In this document: in pieces, positions 27,132 to 36,516 of the stretch | Layout of the letters: the number at the start of each line of letters is the position of its first letter | Numbering within the stretch: position 1 is the stretch's first letter | Source: JBGTLU01 sp041743935 | GTDB lineage: Bacteria > Bacteroidota > Bacteroidia > Sphingobacteriales > Sphingobacteriaceae | Length of the DNA: 64,000 nt | NCBI GenBank assembly: GCA_041743935.1 | Contig: JBGTLU010000002.1 | Location: 62,001-126,000 of the forward strand | Direction of reading: 5' to 3' | Made by a program: the position numbers and the translations under genes | The notes under the pieces: generated by a model | Seen by the model: the letters and a program-made list of their open reading frames with translations, nothing else | Database searches by the model: none | What the model was told of the DNA's origin: nothing

Positions 27132-27778
27132 AATGGAAAGTATGCGGAATGAAATTTCCGGATAACGTTGCGGAAATTAGTCAACTAAAACCAGATTATG
27201 TGGGATTTATATTCTACCCAAAATCTAAACGATTTGTAGAAGATTTATCCCCAGAGATAGTATCATCTGTTGGCAATTTGGGTATTAAAACTACCGGGGT
27301 TTTTGTAAATGAGAGAATGGACATACTCCAACAAAATATACAAAAGTATGCCTTTAATGCAATTCAATTACACGGTAACGAATCTCCCGAGTATCTAGAA
27401 ATTTTAAATCATTATCGCAAAAAATCAAAACACAAGTTTGAAATAATAAAAGCATTTGGGCTGGATAACACATTTGATTTTAATCAACTAATACCATATA
27501 ATTCGGTGTGCGATTATTTTTTATTCGATTCTAAAACCTCCGAATACGGCGGTTCAGGAGAAACATTTAATTGGAGAATACTAAAAAATTATACGTTGGA
27601 TAAACAATTTTTCTTGAGTGGAGGTATTACATTAAATAACATAGATGCCATCATCGGTCTGAAAGAAAAAAGTAATTTAATTTATGCCGTGGATGTAAAT
27701 AGCAAATTTGAAATAGAACCGGCAAAAAAAGACAGTACACTTTTAAAAGAACTAGTTAAAAAACTCAAAACAAAATGA
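27122..27778 (+). CDS. trpF: Phosphoribosylanthranilate isomerase
   Basis: 218-residue TIM-barrel enzyme of tryptophan synthesis. Motifs: KVCGMK near residue 6 (catalytic Cys), DYVGFIFYPKSKR, LHGNE near residue 83, and FDSKTSEYGGSGETFNW (catalytic Asp) near 138; the phosphate loop is LSGGI. Not fused to TrpC. It overlaps trpD by 10 bp and trpB by 4 bp, so it is tightly coupled within the operon. The gene order here goes straight from trpD to trpF, with no trpC between. Confidence 0.93.
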   Translation: MPIKWKVCGMKFPDNVAEISQLKPDYVGFIFYPKSKRFVEDLSPEIVSSVGNLGIKTTGVFVNERMDILQQNIQKYAFNAIQLHGNESPEYLEILNHYRKKSKHKFEIIKAFGLDNTFDFNQLIPYNSVCDYFLFDSKTSEYGGSGETFNWRILKNYTLDKQFFLSGGITLNNIDAIIGLKEKSNLIYAVDVNSKFEIEPAKKDSTLLKELVKKLKTK

Positions 27779-28956
27779 ATTATCATGTAAACGAACTGGG
27801 TTATTACGGAGATTTTGGTGGAGCATATATTCCCGAAATGTTGTATCCAAACGTAGAGCATTTGCGCCAACATTATTTATCTATCATTAGTGAACCTGCG
27901 TTTCAACAAGAAATGAATGTTTTATTAACCGATTATGTTGGTAGACCAAGTCCACTATTTTTGGCAAAACGTTTATCTGCCAAATACAAAGCAAACATCT
28001 ACCTAAAAAGAGAAGACCTTAACCATACCGGTGCTCACAAAGTAAACAATACCGTAGGGCAAATACTTTTAGCCGAAAAACTAGGTAAAAAGAGAATCAT
28101 TGCCGAAACCGGTGCCGGACAACACGGTGTAGCTACAGCAACAGTTTGTGCATTACGTGGCTTAGAGTGTGTTATATACATGGGCGAAGTGGATATTGCT
28201 CGGCAAGCACCAAATGTAGCCCGCATGAAAATGCTGGGTGCAAAAGTGGTAGCTGCAACTTGTGGCAGTAAGACGTTGAAAGATGCTACCAATGAAGCCA
28301 TGCGAGATTGGATTAACCATCCGGAGGATACCCATTATATTATTGGTTCTGTTGTAGGTCCGTATCCTTATCCCGAGATGGTAGCTCGTTTTCAATCCAT
28401 TATAAGCTTAGAAACTAAAAAACAATTGCTGGATAAAACCGGAACCGAACTACCCGATTATGTGCTTGCATGTGTTGGTGGCGGAAGCAATGCTATGGGG
28501 GCATTTTATCATTTTTTAGATGATGAAAGCGTAAAATTAATTGCGGTTGAAGCAGCCGGAAAAGGGATTAGCACTGGACACTCGGCAGCAACTACTGCAT
28601 TAGGTAATGATGGTATTTTACATGGTAGTAAAACCCTGTTAATGCAAACAGAAGATGGACAAATAGTAGAACCATATTCTATTTCGGCCGGGTTAGATTA
28701 TCCGGGTATTGGTCCACAACATGCGCATTTGTTCAAGGTTAATAGAGCAAAATACGTAGCCATAACCGACGATGAAGCCATGCATGCAGGCAGATTATTA
28801 TCAGAACTTGAAGGAATTATTCCAGCAATAGAAACGGCACATGCTTTAGCATATTTAGAGAAAATGAAATTTAATGGCGATGAAAATGTAGTGATTTGCC
28901 TCTCGGGTAGAGGAGATAAAGATTTACAAACCTATATCGACTATTTTAAATTATGA
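27775..28956 (+). CDS. trpB: Tryptophan synthase beta chain
   Basis: 393-residue PLP enzyme joining indole and serine. The PLP lysine is in KREDLNHTGAHKVNN near residue 87. ETGAGQHGVATA (near 110), the phosphate-binding GGGSNAMG (near 233) and the C-terminal CLSGRGDKDLQTY match the classical TrpB1. It overlaps trpF by 4 bp. The product works as an alpha2-beta2 complex with TrpA encoded 87 bp downstream. Confidence 0.96.
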   Translation: MNYHVNELGYYGDFGGAYIPEMLYPNVEHLRQHYLSIISEPAFQQEMNVLLTDYVGRPSPLFLAKRLSAKYKANIYLKREDLNHTGAHKVNNTVGQILLAEKLGKKRIIAETGAGQHGVATATVCALRGLECVIYMGEVDIARQAPNVARMKMLGAKVVAATCGSKTLKDATNEAMRDWINHPEDTHYIIGSVVGPYPYPEMVARFQSIISLETKKQLLDKTGTELPDYVLACVGGGSNAMGAFYHFLDDESVKLIAVEAAGKGISTGHSAATTALGNDGILHGSKTLLMQTEDGQIVEPYSISAGLDYPGIGPQHAHLFKVNRAKYVAITDDEAMHAGRLLSELEGIIPAIETAHALAYLEKMKFNGDENVVICLSGRGDKDLQTYIDYFKL

Positions 28957-29043
28957 AATAGGAATTTAGAATTAAGAAATATTTATTCCTAGTCATCGTC
29001 TTAGTCATTCAAAATCAACAAACAAGATTCACTAATTATTCAA

Positions 29044-29808
29044 ATGAATAGAATTAATCAGCTTTTCCAAATTAAAAAGAAAAACATACTTTCTGTATTT
29101 TATACTGCTGGCTTCCCTGCATTACATGATACACTTACGATTGCCAAAGGTTTACAAGATGCAGGTGCAGATATGTTAGAAATTGGATTCCCATTTTCAG
29201 ATCCATTGGCAGATGGTCCGGTAATACAACGAAGCAGTGAGATAGCATTAGATAATGGCATGTCGTTAAAGGTTTTGTTTGAGCAATTAAAAGATCTACG
29301 TAAAGAAATTACGATTCCGGTTTTACTAATGGGCTATGTAAACCCGGTCATGCAATATGGAGTAGAGCGTTTTTGCGATGCCTGTGTTGAAGCCGGAGTA
29401 GATGGAGTAATCATTCCGGATTTACCTATGTATGAATACGAGAATTTATACCAAGACATATTTGAAAGCAGAAAATTGAGCAATATTTTTTTGGTAACTC
29501 CACAAAGCTCTGATGAAAGAATCCAAAAGATTGATGCATTAACTAATGGGTTTATTTATCTATTATCTTCCTCCTCTACAACAGGTAGTGTGTTAAAGCA
29601 AGGAGACGATTCTGAAAAGTATTTTCAACACATTAAAAACATGAATTTAAAAAATCCAACCGTAATTGGTTTTGGTATTTCAGACCGTGTATCTTTTCAA
29701 AAGGCATGCTCAAATGCAAATGGGGCAATCATTGGTAGTGCCTTTGTAAAGGCTATTTCTGAAGGAGATTTGTCGAAAATTCCTGTATTTATTCGCAGTA
29801 TTTTGTAA
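29044..29808 (+). CDS. trpA: Tryptophan synthase alpha chain
   Basis: 254-residue TIM-barrel enzyme cleaving indole-3-glycerol phosphate to indole, which is channelled to TrpB. Catalytic Glu in LEIGFPFSDPLADGPVIQ near residue 46 and Asp (in the same motif); VDGVIIPDLP near 120; and the phosphate-binding GFGISDR (near 210) and IIGSAFVK. The 87-bp gap after trpB includes a weak 7-bp dyad (28959-28965 with 28985-28991). Last gene of the trp group; nhaA follows 9 bp later. Confidence 0.95.
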   Translation: MNRINQLFQIKKKNILSVFYTAGFPALHDTLTIAKGLQDAGADMLEIGFPFSDPLADGPVIQRSSEIALDNGMSLKVLFEQLKDLRKEITIPVLLMGYVNPVMQYGVERFCDACVEAGVDGVIIPDLPMYEYENLYQDIFESRKLSNIFLVTPQSSDERIQKIDALTNGFIYLLSSSSTTGSVLKQGDDSEKYFQHIKNMNLKNPTVIGFGISDRVSFQKACSNANGAIIGSAFVKAISEGDLSKIPVFIRSIL

Positions 29809-29817
29809 ACTTGCGGC

Positions 29818-31002
29818 ATGATACAGAAAGTAGTAATTCAACCATTTAAAAATTTCTTCAAAATGGAGCAAGCTTCCGGTATAATTTTAATTATATGCAC
29901 CATTTTATCGTTAGGAGTAGCCAATACCGCATTTGGGCCTGATTATGTTGCATTTTGGGAAACTAAAGTCGGATTTGAATTCGGCGTGGTACATCTTAAA
30001 GAAAGCATTTTACATTGGGTAAATGACGGGCTAATGGTTGTTTTCTTCTTCGTTGTGGGGATGGAAATTAAGCGTGAATTTGCAGCCGGAGAATTATCCA
30101 CTGCCAAAAAAGCCAGTTTACCTTTAATTGCAGCTTTAGGTGGCATGGTAGTGCCCGCTTTGTTTTTTGCCTTTTTTAATTTTGGTAAAGAAACAGCCGA
30201 TGGCTGGGGAATACCAATGGCTACCGATATTGCTTTTGCATTGGGTATTTTATCCTTGGCTGGTAAAAGAGTTCCAATTAGCTTAAAAATATTTTTAACT
30301 GCTTTGGCGGTAATTGATGATTTAGGAGCAATTATGGTAATTGCCATATTCTATACCAGCGATTTATCCTTCCTTTACTTATCACTTGCGTTGGGGATAT
30401 TTGTAGTTTTACATGTATTAAATAGATTAAAGGTAGACTTAATATCTCCCTACTTATTATTAGGCTTATTCATGTGGTACTTTATGTTACAATCTGGCAT
30501 ACACGCAACCATTGCCGGAGTATTGTTGGCAACAGCCATACCACTAAAATCCAGATACGGACACTCTCCATTGCAACAATTAGAACACGAATTACATCCA
30601 TTTACCGCATTTCTAATTATGCCAATTTTTGCTTTGGCAAACACCGCTATACCATTAGGAGGTTTAGATTTCTTCAATTTGCTTATGCAACCATTAAGTT
30701 TAGGTATCATAGCTGGTTTATTGTTAGGTAAACCTGTAGGTGTTGCATTATTCTCTTATTTGGCAATTAAGTTTGGTTTTGCAAACATGCCATCCAAAGT
30801 AAATTTTAAGAAATTAATTGGAGTTGGATTTTTAGCTGGAATTGGTTTTACCATGTCGATATTTATTTCTGTATTAGCATACAGCGACCCGGCAGAGGTA
30901 AATTTTCAGAACAAGGCTAAACTAGCAGTTTTAACAGCATCGGTTCTTGCCGGTTTATGTGGGTATTTCATTCTCACCCGAGATAAATCGGAGGTGAAAT
31001 AA
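29818..31002 (+). CDS. nhaA: Na+/H+ antiporter NhaA
   Basis: 394 residues with about 12 membrane helices. The two transport aspartates are in ALAVIDDLGAIMVIAIFY near residues 166-167, and the NhaA fold motifs ATDIAFALGILSL and GFTMSIFI are present. It exports Na+ in exchange for H+ across the inner membrane and serves salt and pH homeostasis. It begins 9 bp after trpA, so it can be read through from the trp operon. A weak TAAACTTG element at 29806-29813 might also give it its own promoter. Confidence 0.93.
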   Translation: MIQKVVIQPFKNFFKMEQASGIILIICTILSLGVANTAFGPDYVAFWETKVGFEFGVVHLKESILHWVNDGLMVVFFFVVGMEIKREFAAGELSTAKKASLPLIAALGGMVVPALFFAFFNFGKETADGWGIPMATDIAFALGILSLAGKRVPISLKIFLTALAVIDDLGAIMVIAIFYTSDLSFLYLSLALGIFVVLHVLNRLKVDLISPYLLLGLFMWYFMLQSGIHATIAGVLLATAIPLKSRYGHSPLQQLEHELHPFTAFLIMPIFALANTAIPLGGLDFFNLLMQPLSLGIIAGLLLGKPVGVALFSYLAIKFGFANMPSKVNFKKLIGVGFLAGIGFTMSIFISVLAYSDPAEVNFQNKAKLAVLTASVLAGLCGYFILTRDKSEVK

Positions 31003-31008
31003 ATAGAT

Positions 31009-31043
31009 GTATCGGGTTGTAAATCTAGTTTACAACCCGATAC
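31009..31043. terminator. Perfect 15-bp dyad after nhaA
   Basis: GTATCGGGTTGTAAA (31009-31023), loop TCTAG, TTTACAACCCGATAC (31029-31043). A T-rich tract comes only after a gap (31053-31057). It is probably the nhaA terminator, but sits directly against the next gene's -7 element, so an operator role is possible. Confidence 0.65.
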
Positions 31044-31044
31044 G

Positions 31045-31052
31045 TACATTTG
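31045..31052 (+). promoter_or_regulatory. -7 element of the TonB receptor operon
   Basis: TACATTTG, an exact TAnnTTTG match, 21 bp before the ATG at 31074. The -33 region is occupied by the dyad's loop and has no TTTG. Confidence 0.5.
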
Positions 31053-31073
31053 TCTTTTTAACCAACTCTCTCA

Positions 31074-33482
31074 ATGAATTATTCACGTTTTGTGGCGAAT
31101 ATTTTTGCTGTCGTTTTTTTGCTTATCTTATCCAAAACATCTTTTGCGCAACAATCCCTGTATACTATAAAAGGAAAAGTTGTAGGGATTAATTCTGAAA
31201 CCTTACCCGGGGCTGTTGTTACATTTAATGAAAATATTATTATTGCTAGTGATATTAATGGAAATTTTGAGTTTCGTCAAATTCCATATGCCAATAACTA
31301 CAAGATAAGAGTACAATACTTGGGGTATTTGCCTCAAACCATAACGGTAAACCTTTCTCGCGAACGATTAGTAGAAAATGTAGAAGTACAACTCATAACC
31401 AGTGCCTCAGAATTAGGTACGGTTACCGTTGTTTCTAAATCGGAAGCAAAAATTTTAAACCAAAGTGCCTTTTCTGTTTCTGCCATTGATGTTAAACCTT
31501 TGCAAAATCGTTCGGTAACAACTCGGCAAATTCTGACGAGAACTGCCGGAGTGAGGGTAAGAGAATCCGGTGGATTGGGTAATCCTGCACAAATATCCAT
31601 CAATGGAATTTCTGGCAAGCAAATTAAAATATTTGTGGATGGTATTCCCCTAGAAAATACCGGTTTAGCTACCGATTTAAATAATCTACCCGTAAACCTG
31701 ATAGAAAGAATAGAAGTGTATAAAGGGATTTTACCTGTTAGCCTTGGTTCCGATGCATTGGGCGGGGCAATCAATATCATTACAAATAAAACCAACAGAG
31801 AGTATTACGATATTAGTTTAGAACAAAGTTCATTCAATACGAGTAGGGCTTCTTTCAACTCTCGCATAAATTTTAATAATTCTCCGGTTTTTGTAGGATT
31901 TAATGGATACTACAATTACTCGGATAATAATTACAAGGTTAGGGTAGAAGTTCCCAATCAATTTGGGCAACCTGATACGGTGGTGGTTCCGCGTTTCCAC
32001 GACAGGTTTAAATCTTTTTCCTACCAAGCCGAAGCCGGTGTGCGAAACGAAACTTGGGCAGATTTATTTCTTTTTAACTTTTCTTACTCTGGATACGATA
32101 AAGAATTACAGCATTCTTTTTTCTCAATGAACCGAGTTTTTGGCGATGCCGTAGTATTTGAAAATGGGTTTAAACAAGAAATTCAATACCAAAAAAATAA
32201 TTTATTTGCCGAAGGTTTAGACGTAAACTTATACACCGGATTTTACGATAACAACACGTCGTTTATAGATACCGGATTAAATAAATATAATTGGCGTGGC
32301 AATGTAATTAATAAGGTTAGGTTTGGTTCAGAAGTTGGGTTTATTGCTCATACGCTAAAAATTAATTCCATCAACCTAATTCAAAGAGCAAACATTAATT
32401 ACAAGTTAAATCCCAAACATCAATTTAACTTTAATGTGGTAAACAGTTATGTGCGACAAAACGGGCAGGATTCTACAGCAACCAGATTGCTTGGCACCGT
32501 TAGAGATTTATACGAACAGCCACAAAAAATATTTAAGCTTACTACCGGATTGTCTTATCAACTGAGTTTATTAGATAATCGATTGCAATTTATTAGCGGT
32601 TTAAAATATTACCGCATTAATGTAGATGCCAATGAGAGCACCTTGGTTTTTATCGGCCCCAAAGCAAGGTATAAAAAGTCGAATTACGGTATCTCACAGG
32701 CTGCAAAATTTTCTTTTTGGAACGATAAACTCTTATTAAAAACTAACTTTGAGTACACCACCCGGTTGCCAGATCAATTCGAACTATTAGGCGACCAAGT
32801 TTTTGTTGCGGCAAATCCGCTTCTACAACCAGAAATTAGTTACAATTATAATGTTGGTTTGCAAACCTCTTTTGATGGTAAATTCGGCAAATTTAACCTG
32901 GAGGTAAATGGATTTAGTAGGGATACTCGCAGAAATATCTTTTTATTAGTAACCAACTTTTTTGCTCAATACCAGAACATTGCTAAAATTAGATCCAATG
33001 GATTGGATGCAGAATTTACCTACAATCCCAATCCAATTATACTGTTAAAACTGAATGCGACCTATCAGGATATACGTAACCGGTCCGATACCATTGGGGA
33101 AGGATTATCTACAACAGATCCACGCTTTTTCAATAAACGTTTGCCCAACCGACCTTCGCTGTTTGGGAATGCAGAAGTTACCGTATTCTATCCGGGAATT
33201 TTTAGATCCGGCGATGTTGCCTCCTTTTATTGGAATGCCAACTACGTTCGTAAGTTTTTTCTGGCTTTTGAAGAAGATGGAGATATAGAAACTAAACTCA
33301 CCATCCCCAATCAGTTTTTGAATACAATAGGTGTTTCTTATTCATTGCCCAGAAATACCATTAGTGCCAGCTTCGAAGTTCAAAATCTATTCAATAGGGA
33401 TTCCTTTGATAATTTTAAAATTCAAAAACCCGGACGAAGTTTCCACGTTAAACTCAGATATTTTATAAATAAAACGACATGA
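31074..33482 (+). CDS. TonB-dependent receptor with carboxypeptidase-regulatory-like domain
   Basis: 802 residues. Signal peptide about 1-25 (to FAQ); a CarboxypepD-reg-like domain about 31-105; plug domain about 115-240 (RTAGVRVRESGGLGNPAQISINGISGKQIKIFVDGIPL, then IERIEVYKGILPVSLGSDALGGAINIIT), and a 22-strand barrel to the end. It imports a ligand at the cost of TonB energy. The stop overlaps the start of the next gene, which encodes a secreted beta-propeller protein. Similar receptor/propeller pairs are known next to iron or siderophore uptake genes, but the ligand is not determined here. Confidence 0.9.
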   Translation: MNYSRFVANIFAVVFLLILSKTSFAQQSLYTIKGKVVGINSETLPGAVVTFNENIIIASDINGNFEFRQIPYANNYKIRVQYLGYLPQTITVNLSRERLVENVEVQLITSASELGTVTVVSKSEAKILNQSAFSVSAIDVKPLQNRSVTTRQILTRTAGVRVRESGGLGNPAQISINGISGKQIKIFVDGIPLENTGLATDLNNLPVNLIERIEVYKGILPVSLGSDALGGAINIITNKTNREYYDISLEQSSFNTSRASFNSRINFNNSPVFVGFNGYYNYSDNNYKVRVEVPNQFGQPDTVVVPRFHDRFKSFSYQAEAGVRNETWADLFLFNFSYSGYDKELQHSFFSMNRVFGDAVVFENGFKQEIQYQKNNLFAEGLDVNLYTGFYDNNTSFIDTGLNKYNWRGNVINKVRFGSEVGFIAHTLKINSINLIQRANINYKLNPKHQFNFNVVNSYVRQNGQDSTATRLLGTVRDLYEQPQKIFKLTTGLSYQLSLLDNRLQFISGLKYYRINVDANESTLVFIGPKARYKKSNYGISQAAKFSFWNDKLLLKTNFEYTTRLPDQFELLGDQVFVAANPLLQPEISYNYNVGLQTSFDGKFGKFNLEVNGFSRDTRRNIFLLVTNFFAQYQNIAKIRSNGLDAEFTYNPNPIILLKLNATYQDIRNRSDTIGEGLSTTDPRFFNKRLPNRPSLFGNAEVTVFYPGIFRSGDVASFYWNANYVRKFFLAFEEDGDIETKLTIPNQFLNTIGVSYSLPRNTISASFEVQNLFNRDSFDNFKIQKPGRSFHVKLRYFINKTT

Positions 33483-34990
33483 AAAAAATAACACTTCTTA
33501 CCTTACTATTTACTATTATTCTTTCCGCTCAGGCCCAGGTACGGTACGGAGTAATGCTTAAAACCGGTTATTTTACCGAACCCGGCAACCCCAATACCAG
33601 TTATTTGCGAATTACCGACAACCTGAATGTAACTAGCATGAACACCTCTGGGTTTAGAGAAATAGCCGGAACCGGAAATATTCTTACCCACAAAGGCGCT
33701 TATTATTATTATAATTTTAATGAACCTAGGCTTTATAAAATGTCTATCAATACAAACGGTACATTAAATATTGCTACCACTTTGTTGTTTCCTGGTGCAT
33801 CCAATGTGCCTCACATAGTAGATATGCTCATGGTAAATGATAAGACCGCTTATGTAATCTCACAAAGTGTGTTTAAAATTTTCATCGTGGATGTAGAAGA
33901 GTTTAAAATTACTGGTGAGATAGACTTAACGTCATTAGAAGACAGAAATTTCGAAATTTCTACCCCCGAAGAAATGATAATTCGCGATGGTAAATTATTT
34001 GTTCCCATTTGGTATGGTTCGGGTTTTGCCAATGCTCGTGTAAAACCAGAAGCTTATTTAGCAGTAATTGATTTAGCAACTAAAACCTTGCAAAAAACCT
34101 TGGTAGATACTCGTGTACATCTTTTAGGTTATGGAGGTTCTGCGGTTAGTGCTATGTTTATTGATGAAGCCGGCGATTTATACGTATCTGGTAGTGATGT
34201 GATCAACGGCGGGCAAGGAATTAAACCTGGAGGTATTTTGCGAATAAAAAAAGGAGAAACAGATTTTGACCCGACGTATTTTGTAAACCTCGATCAAATT
34301 TGCGGAAACCGTAAAACTATTGGAATGACGTACTTGGGGAATGGTTTAGTTCTGACTACAGCACAATACCCGGAGCGTTTAAATCCTGTAACCAACCCTG
34401 GTGTAGACCCTATTTTTTCTAAATACATTGATGCTATTTACAAATATTGGATTGTAGACTTAAATACTAATACCGGGCAAGTAATAGAAACCGATTGGAC
34501 CAATGGCGGATTTTTTAATTATGTAACCAAAGTGGGGGATAAGTTTTACATACCTGTAGGAGGAAGAAGAAGTACCTCAGGTTTCTGGGAACTAAATGTA
34601 CAAGCCAGAACAGCAATAAAACGAATCAATACTAGTTCTATCGAACCTTTTGGGTTGTTTGAACTAAACCAAGATGCGACCTTAAAAAACCGGAATACCA
34701 ATACTACATCGGTTGGTAAGGTGAAAGAACTAAACATCCAAACCCTATTGTTTCCAATTCCAGCTCTAAACGAATTAAGTTTAATAATTACTTCTCCTGA
34801 ACGAAGAAAAGGAGTACAGCTGATTATAACCGACATATTAGGGAGAGTATTGGTGCAAGAACAACATGATTTAGTAGATGAAACACTTATTCATTTACCC
34901 GTTGGCGATTTAAAGGAAGGAAGTTATCGGGTAACTTTAATTTCTGGAAACGAGCGCAAAAGTATTGCCTTTATCAAAGCAGCAAACTAA
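33479..34990 (+). CDS. Secreted beta-propeller protein with T9SS-like C-terminal domain (DUF4374-like)
   Basis: 503 residues. Signal peptide about 1-19 (to AQA); a run of repeated beta blades (e.g. TAYVISQSVFKIFIVDVEEF, EAYLAVIDLATKTLQKTL), about residues 25-410, resembling DUF4374 propellers. The last ~80 residues (LFPIPALNELSLIIT, ILGRVLVQEQH, LKEGSYRVTLIS) look like a type A sorting domain with the usual P-x-P-A start and G-x-Y ending. That would place the protein on the cell surface, next to the TonB receptor whose gene overlaps it by 4 bp. It may capture the ligand, as SusD does for SusC, though it is not related to SusD. The 3' end overlaps mscS by 4 bp. Confidence 0.65.
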   Translation: MKKITLLTLLFTIILSAQAQVRYGVMLKTGYFTEPGNPNTSYLRITDNLNVTSMNTSGFREIAGTGNILTHKGAYYYYNFNEPRLYKMSINTNGTLNIATTLLFPGASNVPHIVDMLMVNDKTAYVISQSVFKIFIVDVEEFKITGEIDLTSLEDRNFEISTPEEMIIRDGKLFVPIWYGSGFANARVKPEAYLAVIDLATKTLQKTLVDTRVHLLGYGGSAVSAMFIDEAGDLYVSGSDVINGGQGIKPGGILRIKKGETDFDPTYFVNLDQICGNRKTIGMTYLGNGLVLTTAQYPERLNPVTNPGVDPIFSKYIDAIYKYWIVDLNTNTGQVIETDWTNGGFFNYVTKVGDKFYIPVGGRRSTSGFWELNVQARTAIKRINTSSIEPFGLFELNQDATLKNRNTNTTSVGKVKELNIQTLLFPIPALNELSLIITSPERRKGVQLIITDILGRVLVQEQHDLVDETLIHLPVGDLKEGSYRVTLISGNERKSIAFIKAAN

Positions 34991-35847
34991 TCTTCTGCTT
35001 TGATTTTTTCTATCCCAGACCGTATGTGTAAATCGCGTTGTGGGAATGGAATTTCTACGTTATGCTCTTTAAATTTCTCGAAAATATCAAAATACAATTC
35101 GCTTTTAAAAGCTCCGGGACGATGGATGAATTTAGTTGTCCATACTAATAGATTAAAATCCAAGGAACTATCGCCATAATTATTAAACCAAACATTAGGT
35201 TTAGGATTTGCAAGTACACCCGGATGTTTAGAAGCAACTTCTATCAGTATTTTTCTTATTTTTTGAGGATCTTCATTGTATGAAACTCCAACCGGAATTT
35301 TAAACCTTACTTTTGAGTCGTTGTGGCTCCAGTTTATTACCCGATTACTTATAAACTCTGAGTTAGGTACAATGATGGAAATATTATCGTTGGTAACAAC
35401 CGTTGTAGCTCTAGCAGATATTTTTACTATATCTCCATTTACATCTCCAACTTCTACCCGGTCGCCTACTTTTATTGGTCGTTCAAACAGAATAATTAGA
35501 CCCGATATAAAATTATTGGTGATATTTTGCAAACCAAAACCAATACCTACACCTAAGGCTCCTGCTAATAAGCCTAATCCACTTAAATCAATTCCACTCG
35601 TTTTTAAAATAATGTAAAAACCTAGAATTAAAATCAGATATTTTATGATGGTAGCTATTGAAGTTCTTACGCCAATATCTACTATGTATCTGGCTAAAAA
35701 CCTACTCTCTAGTAATTTTTTTAGTTTTTCGGATAAATAAAAGAGCAGAAATACAGAAACCAGTAAAATTAATAGAGACTGTACTTTTACCGAACTGTTG
35801 CCAATAGAAAATAACGTGTAATCTAAAAATTCGTTAATTGTTTCCAT
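34987..35847 (-). CDS. MscS-type mechanosensitive ion channel
   Basis: 286 residues. Three membrane helices within about residues 18-130, then the pore helix (GALGVGIGFGLQNITNNFISGLIIL), the beta domain (RPIKVGDRVEVGDVNGDIVKIS) near residues 120-145 and a C-terminal alpha/beta domain. This is the small-conductance MscS architecture, which opens under turgor stress to release solutes. It ends the leftward group at 34987-37053, 25 bp after tsaC-like. Converges with the propeller gene (4-bp overlap). Confidence 0.9.
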   Translation of the reverse strand: METINEFLDYTLFSIGNSSVKVQSLLILLVSVFLLFYLSEKLKKLLESRFLARYIVDIGVRTSIATIIKYLILILGFYIILKTSGIDLSGLGLLAGALGVGIGFGLQNITNNFISGLIILFERPIKVGDRVEVGDVNGDIVKISARATTVVTNDNISIIVPNSEFISNRVINWSHNDSKVRFKIPVGVSYNEDPQKIRKILIEVASKHPGVLANPKPNVWFNNYGDSSLDFNLLVWTTKFIHRPGAFKSELYFDIFEKFKEHNVEIPFPQRDLHIRSGIEKIKAED

Positions 35848-35872
35848 TTTACCTTTTCAATTTTCAACCAAT

Positions 35873-36493
35873 TTATATAATTTCTTCTAAATTCCCCTTT
35901 CCTTCTCGGATAACTTCGGGTTCTCCTTGAGTTAAGTCTATTACGGTAGATGCCTCGTTTCCTCCATATCCGCCATCAATAACCATGTCTACCAGGTCCT
36001 GATACTTTTCATAAATTAACTCGGGGTCGGTGCTGTATTCCAAAATCTCATCTTCATCATGTATAGACGTAGATAATATTGGATTGCCTAAAACTCTAAC
36101 AATTTCTAGAGCAATAGCATTATCTGGCACCCTAATTCCAACTGTTTTTTTATTTGCATGAATCAGTTTTGGCACTTTACCACTAGCATTTAAAATAAAA
36201 GTAAACGGCCCGGGGAGTGCTTTTTTAAGCATTCTAAAGACAGAAGTATCAATTGGTTTGGTATAATCTGCAAGGTGGCTTAAATCGGAGCAGATGAATG
36301 AAAATTGTGCTTTAGCGGGATTAATTCCACGTATTTTACAAATCCGTTCAATGGCTTTTTGGTTGGTAATATCACAACCCAATCCATAAACCGTATCGGT
36401 AGGATAAATGATTATTCCTCCTCTTAGCAAACATTGTACTACTTGCTCTATGTGCTTGGTATTAGGATTTTCTGGGTAGATTTTAATGAACAT
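35873..36493 (-). CDS. Threonylcarbamoyl-AMP synthase family (Sua5/YciO/YrdC)
   Basis: 206-residue cytosolic protein of the YrdC fold, which makes threonylcarbamoyl-AMP for the t6A37 modification of ANN-decoding tRNAs. Motifs: GGIIIYPTDTVYGLGCD near residue 29, KIRGINPAKAQFSF (KRP-like loop replaced) near 53, and PGPFTFIL near 93. The second half, ISTSIHDEDE, differs from canonical Sua5/TsaC, which suggests the YciO-like branch, whose role in t6A is less certain. Operon with the gene at 36517 (23 bp gap) and mscS. Confidence 0.8.
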   Translation of the reverse strand: MFIKIYPENPNTKHIEQVVQCLLRGGIIIYPTDTVYGLGCDITNQKAIERICKIRGINPAKAQFSFICSDLSHLADYTKPIDTSVFRMLKKALPGPFTFILNASGKVPKLIHANKKTVGIRVPDNAIALEIVRVLGNPILSTSIHDEDEILEYSTDPELIYEKYQDLVDMVIDGGYGGNEASTVIDLTQGEPEVIREGKGNLEEII

Positions 36494-36516
36494 TTGGGAT
36501 AAAATTTCTTATTTCC

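Noticed and set aside
28957..29043. Gap between trpB and trpA as a second attenuator
   Set aside because: Only a weak 7-bp dyad is present and there is no leader peptide or T-run.
34987..34990. Overlap of mscS and the propeller gene as a possible frameshift
   Set aside because: The genes are convergent and both full length; a 4-bp 3' overlap is normal.
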